Assembly (NCBI RefSeq): GCF_018691265.1
Contig: NW_024881316.1
Span: forward strand, 26,017,819-26,081,818
Direction: 5' to 3'
From: Tyto alba
Lineage: Eukaryota; Chordata; Aves; Strigiformes; Tytonidae
Length of the DNA: 64,000 nucleotides
Below are positions 1-8,853 of this stretch, in pieces. A model generated the notes under the pieces. It was not told the origin of the DNA and made no database searches. It saw nothing but the letters and a program-made list of their open reading frames with translations. The translations under genes were made by a program, and so were the position numbers. Position 1 is the first letter of the stretch. The number at the start of each line of letters is the position of its first letter.

Positions 1-2673
1 AATCCCACCTTCCCTCAAAGGGAGAAATGTCTGTCAGAAGTCTCATCTTCCTAACATCAATTATTAATGCCACCTTAAGGACAGATGGGATCAGTGCTTG
101 GAAAAGAAACAGTGTGCTGGAGCCTGTCTCTTGAGGAGTTAAGTAATGCTTGAGGGTACTTTGAAACAGGCAACATACATCTCCCCCCACAGCCTTACCA
201 ACTGTTCCCCCTAAGCTAAGCACTCCAGAGGGAATACAATATAGTAGAGCAATTAATTTAGCTCCGGGGCCCCGCTTGAACAACAGTATCGTAACATCTT
301 CTCTTGCTGACCAATATTTCCTTGAAGCGTCCTGCCTGCCAGCCTGTAACCATCTTTTCCATTCAACTATCTCCTGTTTTCTCCTACTGTTGCCAGCTTA
401 GAAGACTTTTGGTACTTACATTTATTGGCCTGCACTGGTACAGTATATAAAACAATGATGTAGTTGCAGCTGATGTTGCAACTGTAGTTGATGTAGCTGT
501 TGTCATCATTATAGTCAATCTTACAAGAGAAACTTCTAGTTTGGGCAGAACGTTACCACAGAATGAAAGCAAAGTCAAATCTGAACCCAAGCAAAAAAAT
601 TTCTAACTGTAGACAGTGTGTGGGTGGCATGGCCTCCTTTTTATTCTTTATGGTATAACAAATTGGGGTTAGGAACATATAAACATTTTTTATTGTTCCA
701 GCCTGGAAGATTATTACGACTAAAGAAATCATTAAATGCTTCAAGTCTAAAAACAGAGCTATTGAAAAGAGAATGTGCTAAGTGCAAGTATTTGGAACTC
801 CGCTGTCTGTTTTTGCTAACAACTAAAAAGCTTGTGTGACAGAAAAAACATTTTGATTAAGTCTCTCATGGAGAAGACTTCTACTTTCTGATTTCCTCAC
901 CCTAAATCTGTGTTCTGCTGAAGATTTCTCTTCTTATAGGCTTTTTTCCCCAACATACTATTTTGAATTTTAAACTTTCACATTTTTTAACTTAAGATTT
1001 CACAATAACCTTCTGGCAGAAAGCTACTGCCTTCTGTCTCCACTGGCAAGTACAAATTCTGGTTATGGGTTCCCCCAAGCATCCCTTTTTAATGAGTATA
1101 TAGTACATTTTCAGATATGTTTTGAATCAGTAGTTTTGCTTAGATATGTGCAAATATTCCTGCACCTTACAGAAGGATGCTTCTTCCTTCCAGAAAGTGG
1201 CAACAGAGAAACATATATTCAAAATTATTAACATAACAAGATGAAAATTGAAAAGGGAAAATCTAACCTTTCAGACCGTTTTTTTTATATGGCATAGGGA
1301 AGCAAAAGGACAAGCTCTCAATTAAAAATAAATCCCTGTCAAGTTACCTTTAAATCACCCTGATTAGTACAAACAGTCTTGACATACACACTCCCCCATA
1401 CCATCCATAGGGAATACAGAGAAATATTGCCTCTGTTCAAACTCATAAATTTGGGGATTTTATGGTGGCACATTAGGTACTTCAAATACAATAGAGAGAT
1501 TACAGTCATTAGGTTAGATTATCTTCTGTAATTACCATGTTTAGGTACTGCAGTTCCACGCTGTGCTCAAGTCAGGTTGGTGGAGATTCCTCCTGGAATG
1601 CCAAGCTTCAGTTTGGCAGTCACCTTCTGTCTCTTTTGGATCTGGCAAAACTTCTGAGTCACTCAGGGTGTATAAAAGTCACTGTGACAGCTACCTGAGT
1701 CTGTAGAGAGCCTGAAATGTTAGCTAGGGGGTCTGCACTGTCCCATTTGTCTCAATAAGGTGCCAACTCAGGTGATGAGTGATAATGTGCTAAAGGCCAA
1801 CAAAGTTTATGCATATAGTTTACTGTCATCAGATGTAAGAAAGGAGAGAAGGCATCTTTTGCAGTGATAGTGACTGTGGTGCCCAGTTATTTGGCCTTAT
1901 GTAGGTGCTAGGTGCTTGTTTAGCTCAATAGAGAAGGAACCAGGTCCCAAAAGCTCAGTAAAACCCAGAAAATACTCAGAATGGCAAGCCTCAGGAAACT
2001 ATAAATCTAAACTGCGTACATCAAGACCAAGAAAGCACATATTGTATCACACTGCAGCTTCTGCAGAATCTGCTATGAGCAGGGTTAAACAGAAGCTTCT
2101 CAAGTTAAGGGTGCTTACTTAAACAGCACAGCAAGAAATTATACAATCATTACAGTTTTCAGCTAGACCAAAAGAGAAACAAATGGGCTTTATTTATGAC
2201 TTTTAAACTATTTCAACTCAGCAGACAGTAGAATGAAACAAAACTAAAACTGACTGTGATCTCTTGGGCCAGATGCAATGCAAAAAACTCCTCGTTTTAA
2301 AAGTCTAAACCTCAGACTACTGCAGACCAGAAAGGAAGAGTCTCAGCTTAAGTTTAGTGACTATTTCTGTCTTTCTCACAATCATTAGTGAATTCCCTCC
2401 AGTCCACTGACAAGGAGTTAGTGGATGAGTGTACGTGAGGAACCTGAGCAGCTCAAACTGGGGAATTCTGCACAGCAGCTTGGCTACATGATGTCCGGTA
2501 CTATCAAGCATTAGCATCATTTTTACTTTCACGAATGCAAAAAAAAAAGTTCCTGAGGCGTTTTTAAAATACGGATGAATCCTAAATCTGGATCCCTCCT
2601 CTGGAGGCGCTCGGGCCCGGCTCGGGAATGCAGTGGGTTTGGGAGCTGGGGGAAGAGCTGGTGGGGACAGGCA

Positions 2674-2691
2674 GGGCAGGGCAGGGTAGGG
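2674..2691 (+). promoter_or_regulatory. G-quadruplex-type motif
   Basis: Four GGG runs are separated by two-base loops (CA, CA, TA) at 2674-2676, 2679-2681, 2684-2686 and 2689-2691. The spacing fits the short-loop G-quadruplex pattern. A G-rich stretch with a run of eight or more G follows at about 2702-2715. The motif lies about 1.9 kb upstream of the CSMD1 start codon. A regulatory role is inference only. Confidence 0.5.
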
Positions 2692-2784
2692 CAGGCAGAG
2701 TGCGGGCGGGGGGGGAGGTCTGCCACGAGATGGCAGCAATGCCACGTCTTCCTCGGCAGCTTGCCTGGCCCTGGATTATTATTA

Positions 2785-2809
2785 TTTTTTTTTTTTTTTT
2801 TTTTTTTTT
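2785..2809 (+). repeat. Poly-T tract
   Basis: An uninterrupted run of 25 T follows ATTATTA. No retroelement body was recognised next to it, so it is listed as a simple repeat rather than as a LINE tail. Confidence 0.8.
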
Positions 2810-4006
2810 AATGAGTGAGAACCGCGACGTTTATACATAAATACAAGCTTATTACAAAGTCAGCCTACCTTGTTCAGTGCCCATTCACCACCTTCTTGCA
2901 ACTTACAATGAGAAAACAACTTTGCATATTTCACCTAGGAAAGAAAACTCATCATAAGTGAATAATTACAACCTTGAAACTACCTTTCCAAAGGTTTTCA
3001 CGTTTCTGTCTTTCCTTCTTATGAGCCTTTGTATTTTAATTACGGATATAGGTAAGCATTAATTATGGAGTCAGGCCCAGTGTGCAGTGGTGGTGGTAAT
3101 CTTTGCAATTCTTGCTGGATTGAAAGTCAGGTTTGGGCACTTTTTTGGCAATCCCTTTGCAGGTAGGCCTGGCACAGAAACTGAGGTTGGCAAAGTGCAT
3201 CCCCCACCGGGGCTGTGGGAGGCTGGGGACCTGTGACTGGCCCACCCTGGGTCCCTGTTCCCTCTTCCTCGGCCTCAGGGAACCAACCCTGCTGGGTCCA
3301 GGCTGAGTGGTGGGGAAGCCTCTGTCTGCATAGTGCCATACCCGACTCGGAGAGGGTTTGTTCGTTTATTTTGGAAAGGATAGTTAATGGCAGAAATTCC
3401 TCTTGGCAAGAGGAGCCATTGGGAATGGCAACATAAAGACAGAGCAGTGTTCCTCAAGGAGACGTTGGCTCCTCTCCTTTCCCTTTGGAACATCAGCTTG
3501 TTCTGATGAGCAACTTGGAAGCAAAGAGCAGGGCACATTTTGGACCCAAAAGCTTTCCTCTTTCCCGAGCGGGGACTGAAGCAGCGGGGAGTTTCACTTA
3601 GGACCAGGGATTCCCACCCCAGCACACGCACCTCCTGCACCCCACATGTGGGTGGAGGAGCCGGGAGCCGGGCAGGGGGCAGGGGACAGGCCACTGGGGA
3701 GGGGCTGGGCGGCAGGACCCCCCCGGGCAGGTGTAGCCCTGGAGCCCGGGGGGCAGCGGGGTGGCGGCGGGCCGGGGGTAAGGCTCGTCCCCCACGGGCG
3801 CTCTCGGGGGGCGGCGGGCCGGGGGGAGAAGCCTTCTCCCCAGGGGTGCTTTCGGGGGGCGGTGGAGGGGGTGGGGGGGAGGCGGCGGTCGCCCCGGGGG
3901 TGGTTGAGGGGGCCGTGCGGGGGGCCGGCCGGCGGAGCGGGGCGGCCGCGGGCTCGGCGTGCTCGGGCTGCGCAGCGCCGGCCCCTTCCCCTCTCCGTGG
4001 GAAGTG

Positions 4007-4556
4007 ATGGTTGAGTCCGGCGGCGGCGGCGGCTGCTCGTGTGGCTGGCAGCCGCTCCGCCGCGCTGCTCTCGCCACGCTCCCTCCCTCCCTCTCCCCTC
4101 CTCCTCCTCCTCCTCCTCCTCCCCCTCCTCCTCCTCCTCTTCCTCGCACTCCCCGCATCCCTCTCCTGCCGCCGCTGCCCGTCTCTCCCCGCCGGCGGCC
4201 GTGGATGCCGCGCTGCCCGCGGCACCGGGCGTGCCTCCCCTCCCTCCCCTCCCCTGGGCGGGCGGCGGGCCGGCAGCGCCGGGGCTCCGCGGGCGCTGAG
4301 CGGCGCAGCCCCGCCGCGGAGCGGGACTGATGCTATGAGCAGAGCGGCGCGAGCCGCCCGCGCAGACCTGCAGGAGGCGTCGGGCGCTGCGCGGCGCTCG
4401 GGACCGGAGCGCTCTGAGCCGCCGCTCCTCGCCGGGCGCTGGTGATCCGGCGCCGTCCTTAGCCCCGCCGCCGCTCGGAGGACACGGTCGCCGCCGAGAA
4501 GAGCCGCCGGGGGTTTTGTGTGAGAGAGTGTGTGTGTGGGGGGAATAACTGCAGAC
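4007..4556 (+). other. CSMD1: Probable CSMD1 5' leader (part), with upstream ORFs
   Basis: This is the leader stretch between the first upstream ATG considered here and the main ATG. The true 5' end is unknown. It contains three upstream frames: 4007-4330 (107 codons, low-complexity Pro/Arg-rich), the minimal ATG-CTA-TGA at 4330-4338, and 4335-4445 (36 codons starting MSRAARAARADL). None overlaps the main start. The main frame has an in-frame TGA at 4521-4523, so CSMD1 translation cannot begin further upstream in that frame. Whether each uORF is transcribed depends on the start site. Confidence 0.55.
4081..4146 (+). repeat. CCT/CCCT pyrimidine array in the leader region
   Basis: This is a nearly pure pyrimidine tract of CCCT then CCT units. 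It reads as a poly-Pro or poly-Ser/Leu run depending on frame, which explains several spurious open frames. The purine strand could form triplex or quadruplex-like structures. Confidence 0.8.
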
Positions 4557-4623
4557 ATGACTGCGTGGAGGAAATTCAAGTCTCTGCTGGTTTTCTGCGC
4601 GGGGCTCCTCACTGCAGCTCAGG
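4557..4623 (+). CDS. CSMD1: CSMD1 coding exon 1 (signal peptide), partial gene
   Basis: This is the first coding exon of CUB and Sushi multiple domains 1, a giant type I membrane protein of about 3,560 residues with alternating CUB and sushi domains. CSMD1 is known as a complement regulator and neuronal surface protein. Twenty-two codons are visible plus the first base of a Gly codon. Residues 1-11 read MTAWRKFKSLL and residues 12-22 read VFCAGLLTAAQ: a basic n-region (R5, K6, K8), a hydrophobic core and small residues before cleavage. By recall human CSMD1 begins MTAWRRFQSLL and ends its signal with LLTAAKG before QNCGG, so ends and phase agree. The start has G at -3 and an in-frame stop 12 codons upstream. 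The donor is G|GTAAGAT (GT at 4624-4625), a phase-1 intron. The core looks shorter than the human one. No other CUB/sushi exon lies in the window. Confidence 0.92.
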
Positions 4624-4679
4624 GTAAGATTTGGGTTTCTTGCGCTGGATTCGTGTAGGCTGTGGTTATGGCACCGATC

Positions 4680-4704
4680 CCCCCCCCACACCCCCCCTCC
4701 CCAA
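4680..4704 (+). repeat. C-rich homopolymer cluster just inside intron 1
   Basis: Runs of seven or more C interrupted by ACA and T lie 55-80 bases after the splice donor. The complementary strand has four G-runs able to form a quadruplex in the nascent-transcript region. Confidence 0.6.
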
Positions 4705-5288
4705 ACCGCTACCGCTTGGCTGAGCTCTCTCCCCTGCTTCATTTCTGCGCCGGCAAACAGCAGGCTCCCCGAGCCTGGTCTCCCTTCTCCCTGCCTCCCA
4801 CCTCCTGCCGGGTCCGCCGGCGTTCCCCGAGGGCTCGGTTCGCGGCCGGCCACTTCTCCCGGGAGAAAACGAGCCCCCGGGAGTCGGGCAGCAGCCGCTG
4901 CGGCGCTGCGAGTGGAGCCGTCTGCATCCAGCCGCCTGGGCAGCGCCGGAGTTTGGGAAACACTTCGCTCTCCGCGCACGCACGACCGGCACACTCGCTG
5001 CCGTGCGAGGGACAGTCCCCGGGCTGGCAAGTTTGGCTCTCCCCTCCTCCCGCCTCCCCGGCTTTTGCCGTGCTTAGGGGGGAGCGCGGAGTGGGTGGCC
5101 GCGGAGAGCCGCCCCCGCCTGCCTTCAGCCGGCACCGCTCCCCTCAAGTTACGCGGAGGCGGGGATGCGGCTCCAGGGCCCCCCTCCGCCAGCCGCCTTC
5201 CCGAGCCGGAGGGAACAGGGCTCCCCTCTGCTCGGCGGGCGGTGGGGAGCGTCTCCCACCCACAGCTGGGTTTCTCCTTAAAATCAAC

Positions 5289-5311
5289 GGGGGAGGGGGG
5301 GGGGGGGGGGG
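5289..5311 (+). repeat. Poly-G tract in the CpG island
   Basis: Five G, one A, then an uninterrupted run of 17 G (5295-5311). It lies about 670 bases into intron 1 on the transcribed-sense strand. It is a likely quadruplex former, length-polymorphic and prone to sequencing error. Confidence 0.8.
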
Positions 5312-5474
5312 AAGGAGGAGAAACGAGGCGGGTGACGGTGGAGAATTGGGTTACACAACTTCAGTGCTGGCCTCAGCCCCATCACTTGCCTCATCGCTGG
5401 AGACAACAACTTCCCCATTATTCACTTCGCCTCTCATTAGCCCTGCGCTTTTTCATGCTGGGAGAGAGATGCGA

Positions 5475-5510
5475 GTGTGTGTGTGAGAGAGGGAGGGAGG
5501 GAGGGAGGAA
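5475..5510 (+). repeat. GT then GGGA microsatellite
   Basis: A short GT array passes through GAGA into about five GGGA units. It is a simple repeat within the island. Confidence 0.8.
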
Positions 5511-5689
5511 GGCTGCTCGCAGCTGAGCACCTGTCCCCGTTACAGCCTCTGCCTTCTCCCACCTCGCTCCCGGCTGTTTCTGCCTGCCTCCGGGAGGACG
5601 GTTCCCCTTGCGGTCTGTGCTGTCTGAGGCTCCCTTAACCCTTCCAAGGCGCTTTACATCGTCCCCACCATTTTATTTTTTCTCACTGC

Positions 5690-5717
5690 TTTTTTTTTTT
5701 TTTTTTTTTTTTTTTTT
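5690..5717 (+). repeat. Poly-T tract (28 T) within the CpG island
   Basis: This is an uninterrupted T run in otherwise GC-rich sequence. It splits the island into two halves and may act as a nucleosome-excluding stretch. No retroposon body was recognised beside it. Confidence 0.8.
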
Positions 5718-5845
5718 CGGTGCGGGGGTGGCTGGAGCTGGGTGGAGCGGGGCGAGCCGGGCTGGCGGGCGAGGCTCCAGCGTTTCCCGTCCTGCGGGTG
5801 CCGGCGGCCGGGCTGCCTCGTCTGCCCGGGCGGCACTGCAGGGTG

Positions 5846-5871
5846 CCCTCCCTCCCTCCCTCCCTCCCTCC
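5846..5871 (+). repeat. CCCT microsatellite
   Basis: About six CCCT units in the intronic half of the CpG island. Confidence 0.85.
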
Positions 5872-6221
5872 GGTAGCCCCTGGCCGCCGTCCTCAGGGAG
5901 CGGCGGTGGAAGGCCAGCCCGGTCTGCCGGCAGCCGGGCGGGAGCTCTCCCCGGTCCGCAGGAGCGGCTGCGGCTCCGCCTCAGCCCGGTGGCCCGGCTC
6001 CTCTGCCCGGACCCCGCCGCTGCCTCCCTTCGCCACCCGGCCGCCCCCGGTCGCGGTGCCTCCGCGGGGAAGGGAGCGGGGGGGAGGAAAGGCGCCCGGC
6101 TTTCCTGGGCTGGGAAGCGGGCGGCTCCCGGAGCCGGGGGGGGGCCCACGCTCGGCGGCGCACGCAGCCCGGGACGGGCGGGGGCTTCTCGGCGTGGTCG
6201 CCCTGCCCAAACTTCCAGCGT

Positions 6222-6339
6222 CCCCCCCCCTCCCCACCCCACCCCGCGCCGGTGCCCCGGCCTCCCGCTCCCCCACCCCCCGCCCGCTCGGGGCTTGGCG
6301 GCCCGCACGGCGCTGCCCCGGGGAGGCGGGGGGGGGGGG
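6222..6339 (+). repeat. C-rich and G-rich homopolymer cluster at the island's 3' end
   Basis: A cluster of C-runs (about 6222-6245) is followed by a 12-G run at 6328-6339 and further C-runs near 6351-6362. Both strands therefore carry quadruplex-forming potential close together. The CpG-rich composition ends near 6470. Confidence 0.65.
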
Positions 6340-7022
6340 AAGGCGGGAGCCCCCCCCCTCCCCCGCCGCCGCACACGGGGGCCCGGCCGCCCCGGGACGA
6401 GCTGCGGCCGCGGCCCCGCCGGTTCCCGGGGCAGGCCGACACCCGCGACTCGCTTGTTAAATCCACTGTAGCTGGTTCTGCCGTTTGACATTTAAGTGTT
6501 TTCTTTTCATGGCTGACAGCACATATGAAAAGCTGGAGGCTGGATCGCGGTTATTCAGCGGAGATCCGACGTGTTTTGCTTACATACAAAGGCTTTGCCG
6601 GGAACATTTGGGCACTGCCTCTGATGCTGCTCTGCAGAATGTAATTAAACCTCGCTTAATGTGGAGGAGCAACACACCTACTTAAAGGCTACAAACTGAC
6701 TTAATATTGAAGTCAGACAACAGGTAGAAGGGGAACCAGTGGGGACATTTGACATCATTCTTTCCCATTTACCTTCCCAGGCAGTCGAGCACAGGTATCT
6801 ATATTTAGTCAAATGTAATCCTGAGGCTGAAATTACATTTATAGTTCAGACAGTGAAAGAACTCCTTCTTTAGTAACACTAAAGGCTTTCAGAAGGGGAT
6901 AACATTTTAATTGATAGATCCCCAAAACTCTTTGTTTTACCAGCCCCTTGGGTAGTTGAATCATTTGGTTGTTACTGTAATAGGAATTCACTTAGGTTTT
7001 GGCTGGTTTGAGGGTTTTGTGA

Positions 7023-7049
7023 GGGGGGGGGAAAAAAAAAAAAAAAAAA
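7023..7049 (+). repeat. G9-A18 homopolymer junction
   Basis: Nine G run directly into eighteen A. This is a simple purine tract with no recognised element on either side. Confidence 0.8.
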
Positions 7050-7824
7050 GTGCTGAATTTCTGGAGATGTTGCCACAGGCGTTCCTTTCAGTAGAAGGAG
7101 AGGTGGGCTGCTTTCCACATTGTTCCTCTTTATGAAATGAAATGGAAACCCTTTGATGCTGTGCAATTTTCTGTAACTTTTTAAAGGGGTAAGAAAGGGG
7201 GAAAATGAACATATGTCGTCGTTGATTATGGTAGACTAGAGGTGCAGTCCTGTACGTTTCTTTGGATTCATGTTGTCTGACTGATGCATCTGAATGTTTC
7301 GGAAAACATTTGGGGGATTCTTCCCCATCCATTCTGCTTTAAGCATCAAGGGAAATTTGTATGGAGTCATTTAAAGGAACCACTTTTCCAGAAACTACTC
7401 TATCATAGCAGTTATGCTTCCACAAGTCAGGCAGCACAGTGTTGAGCTCTGCATGTTAAGATGGTCTTGTTTATATAGCCATTTGCTAATTCTGATAGGT
7501 TATATCCTAGCAAAACCAAACATAAAAAAAGTATTGATTTGCTTGAAGCACAAAACACGTCAGTATAATTTCTGTAAAAATTCATTCTGCTGGAGAACAA
7601 ATGGTAGATTTAGACAGAACTCTGCCTAATATTTAAGATAAAATGTTGAAATATCTTTCTTTTTGCTGTGACCTGAGGTCTGTGGACAACCTATTTTAAA
7701 TGTAGAAATACGTATTAATTAATACTTAAAATTTTCCTGGTACACGTTTTCAAGATAATTTCCTGGACTTGTTCAGATAACCAAATACAACACCTTCATC
7801 GCCACCTAATTGCCTCAAACAAAA

Positions 7825-7848
7825 TGTGCATAAGCAGGCTTATGCACA
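7825..7848. repeat. Perfect inverted repeat, 11-bp arms, 2-bp spacer
   Basis: The left arm TGTGCATAAGC (7825-7835) is an exact reverse complement of the right arm GCTTATGCACA (7838-7848), separated by AG. It could be a dimeric transcription-factor site or a chance palindrome. No transposon ends were recognised. Confidence 0.75.
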
Positions 7849-8670
7849 GAAGTATCATTCAGATTAATGGAAATAACGTAAAGGGAAAACATTTATGTTC
7901 TTAAATTGAATCCAGGCAGTTAAAGGACTCCCACATCTACAGTTTAGGATTTTGTTAAAAGAAAAGAAAAAGAAATAAAACCCAAAACATTTTATGCACC
8001 CTCTGTTTGCTGCTATCCCTTTTTTCAAAATAATTGCTATGACTATGTCATACAAAGTTACCACTATGTTTAAGGCGTACTCCTGTTGGGCTGAGAGTGT
8101 TTGTCTCTTCTAAAAAGTCACGTATTTTATCTCTCTAAAGCAGTGCTTCTCAAACTGTGAAGATGGCCTCTCTAGAGAGGCTTCATTCTCTTCCAGAGAA
8201 GACTAAAGCAATTCTTGGGAAAATGAGCTGAAAAAAATGATTTTTTTAAAAAGAACATCAGAGCTAGGTGTTGAATATCCAGCTACAAAACCAAGTATTC
8301 AATTGATGCATTCCCCATCCCCCAGCCCAGTAAGGAATTGTCTATAGAAAGACAGAAAAGAGAATAGCTGTCTCTGAACACATAATATTTTAATGTAAAA
8401 ATGCATTTACTTTTTGGTAAGATCTGTATGTTTCCCAGTGTTCCATCAAGATATCTATATAATGTCCTAAACTCTGTATAGCAATAGGAAATATGGTCAA
8501 TCTGAATATAATATAGTGAGGAGCATGTCAGTTCAACAAAGATCGCCTAAACACTCATTTCAGACCTTTGAACCCATAGATGAGATTTGAATTCCCACTG
8601 TCAGCCAGTACAAGGTTATCAGTTTCTCTGGTGTGTGTGGAACAGGATGCTGGTGTGAGGAGCTGGAGAT

Positions 8671-8853
8671 CATAGAATCACAGAATACTGGGTTGGAAGG
8701 GACTTCAAGGTTCATCTGGTCTGACCTTCTTTGGCAAAAGCGTGGTCTAGACAAGATGGCCCAGCACTCTGTCCAGCTGAATCTTAAAAGTGTCCAATGC
8801 TGGGGAATCTGCCACGCTGGGGAGATTATTCCAGTGGCTGATCGTTCTCATTA
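8671..8853 (-). mobile_element. CR1 LINE 3' fragment
   Basis: The + strand begins with two octamers, CATAGAAT and CACAGAAT, then GGGTTGGAAGGGACTTCAAG. This is the reverse complement of the CR1 3' end with its ATTCTATG repeats. The element therefore lies on the - strand with its 3' end at 8671 and is heavily 5'-truncated near 8853. Downstream text (TGTCCAGCTGAATCTTAAAAG and a CCACGCTGGGG-like stretch) is typical of the CR1 3' region of birds. It has no target duplication, as is usual for CR1, and is too short to code. Confidence 0.92.

Larger units (their letters stand above)
1..3540. other. Upstream intergenic flank, no gene seen
   Basis: This is AT-rich DNA 5' of the CSMD1 promoter. On both strands I see only short open frames with no recognisable protein, splice pattern or domain. 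It rises in GC from about 2590 towards the CpG island. Distinct items inside it are a TATA-like box beside a short palindrome at 1671-1688, a G-quadruplex-type GGGCA tract at 2674-2691 and a long T tract at 2785-2809, each described separately. No repeat family was recognised in the rest. Confidence 0.6.
3600..6470. promoter_or_regulatory. CSMD1: CpG island promoter of CSMD1
   Basis: GC content and CpG density rise sharply here and fall away on both sides. The island covers the leader, exon 1 and about 1.8 kb of intron 1. It holds many GGGCGG/CCGCCC boxes, C- and G-homopolymers, a CCT array and a CCCT array. I see no TATA box at the expected distance upstream of exon 1, so a dispersed TATA-less start is likely. 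This matches the usual architecture of neuronal developmental genes. The exact transcription start cannot be read from the sequence. The many long open frames over the island on both strands are what GC-rich DNA gives by chance. Confidence 0.85.
6471..8670. other. CSMD1: Intron 1 stretch without gene
   Basis: Composition drops to AT-rich after the island. It holds a G9A18 tract at 7023-7049, an 11-bp-arm inverted repeat at 7825-7848, and a possible hAT-like terminal motif at 8141. Otherwise I see nothing recognisable. Confidence 0.6.

Noticed and set aside
3275..6491. Many long open frames on both strands over the CpG island (up to about 517 codons)
   Set aside because: They are overlapping frames in GC-rich, repeat-laden DNA with Pro/Gly/Arg/Ala-rich low-complexity products and no domain. 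Only the 67-base CSMD1 exon fits a known protein.
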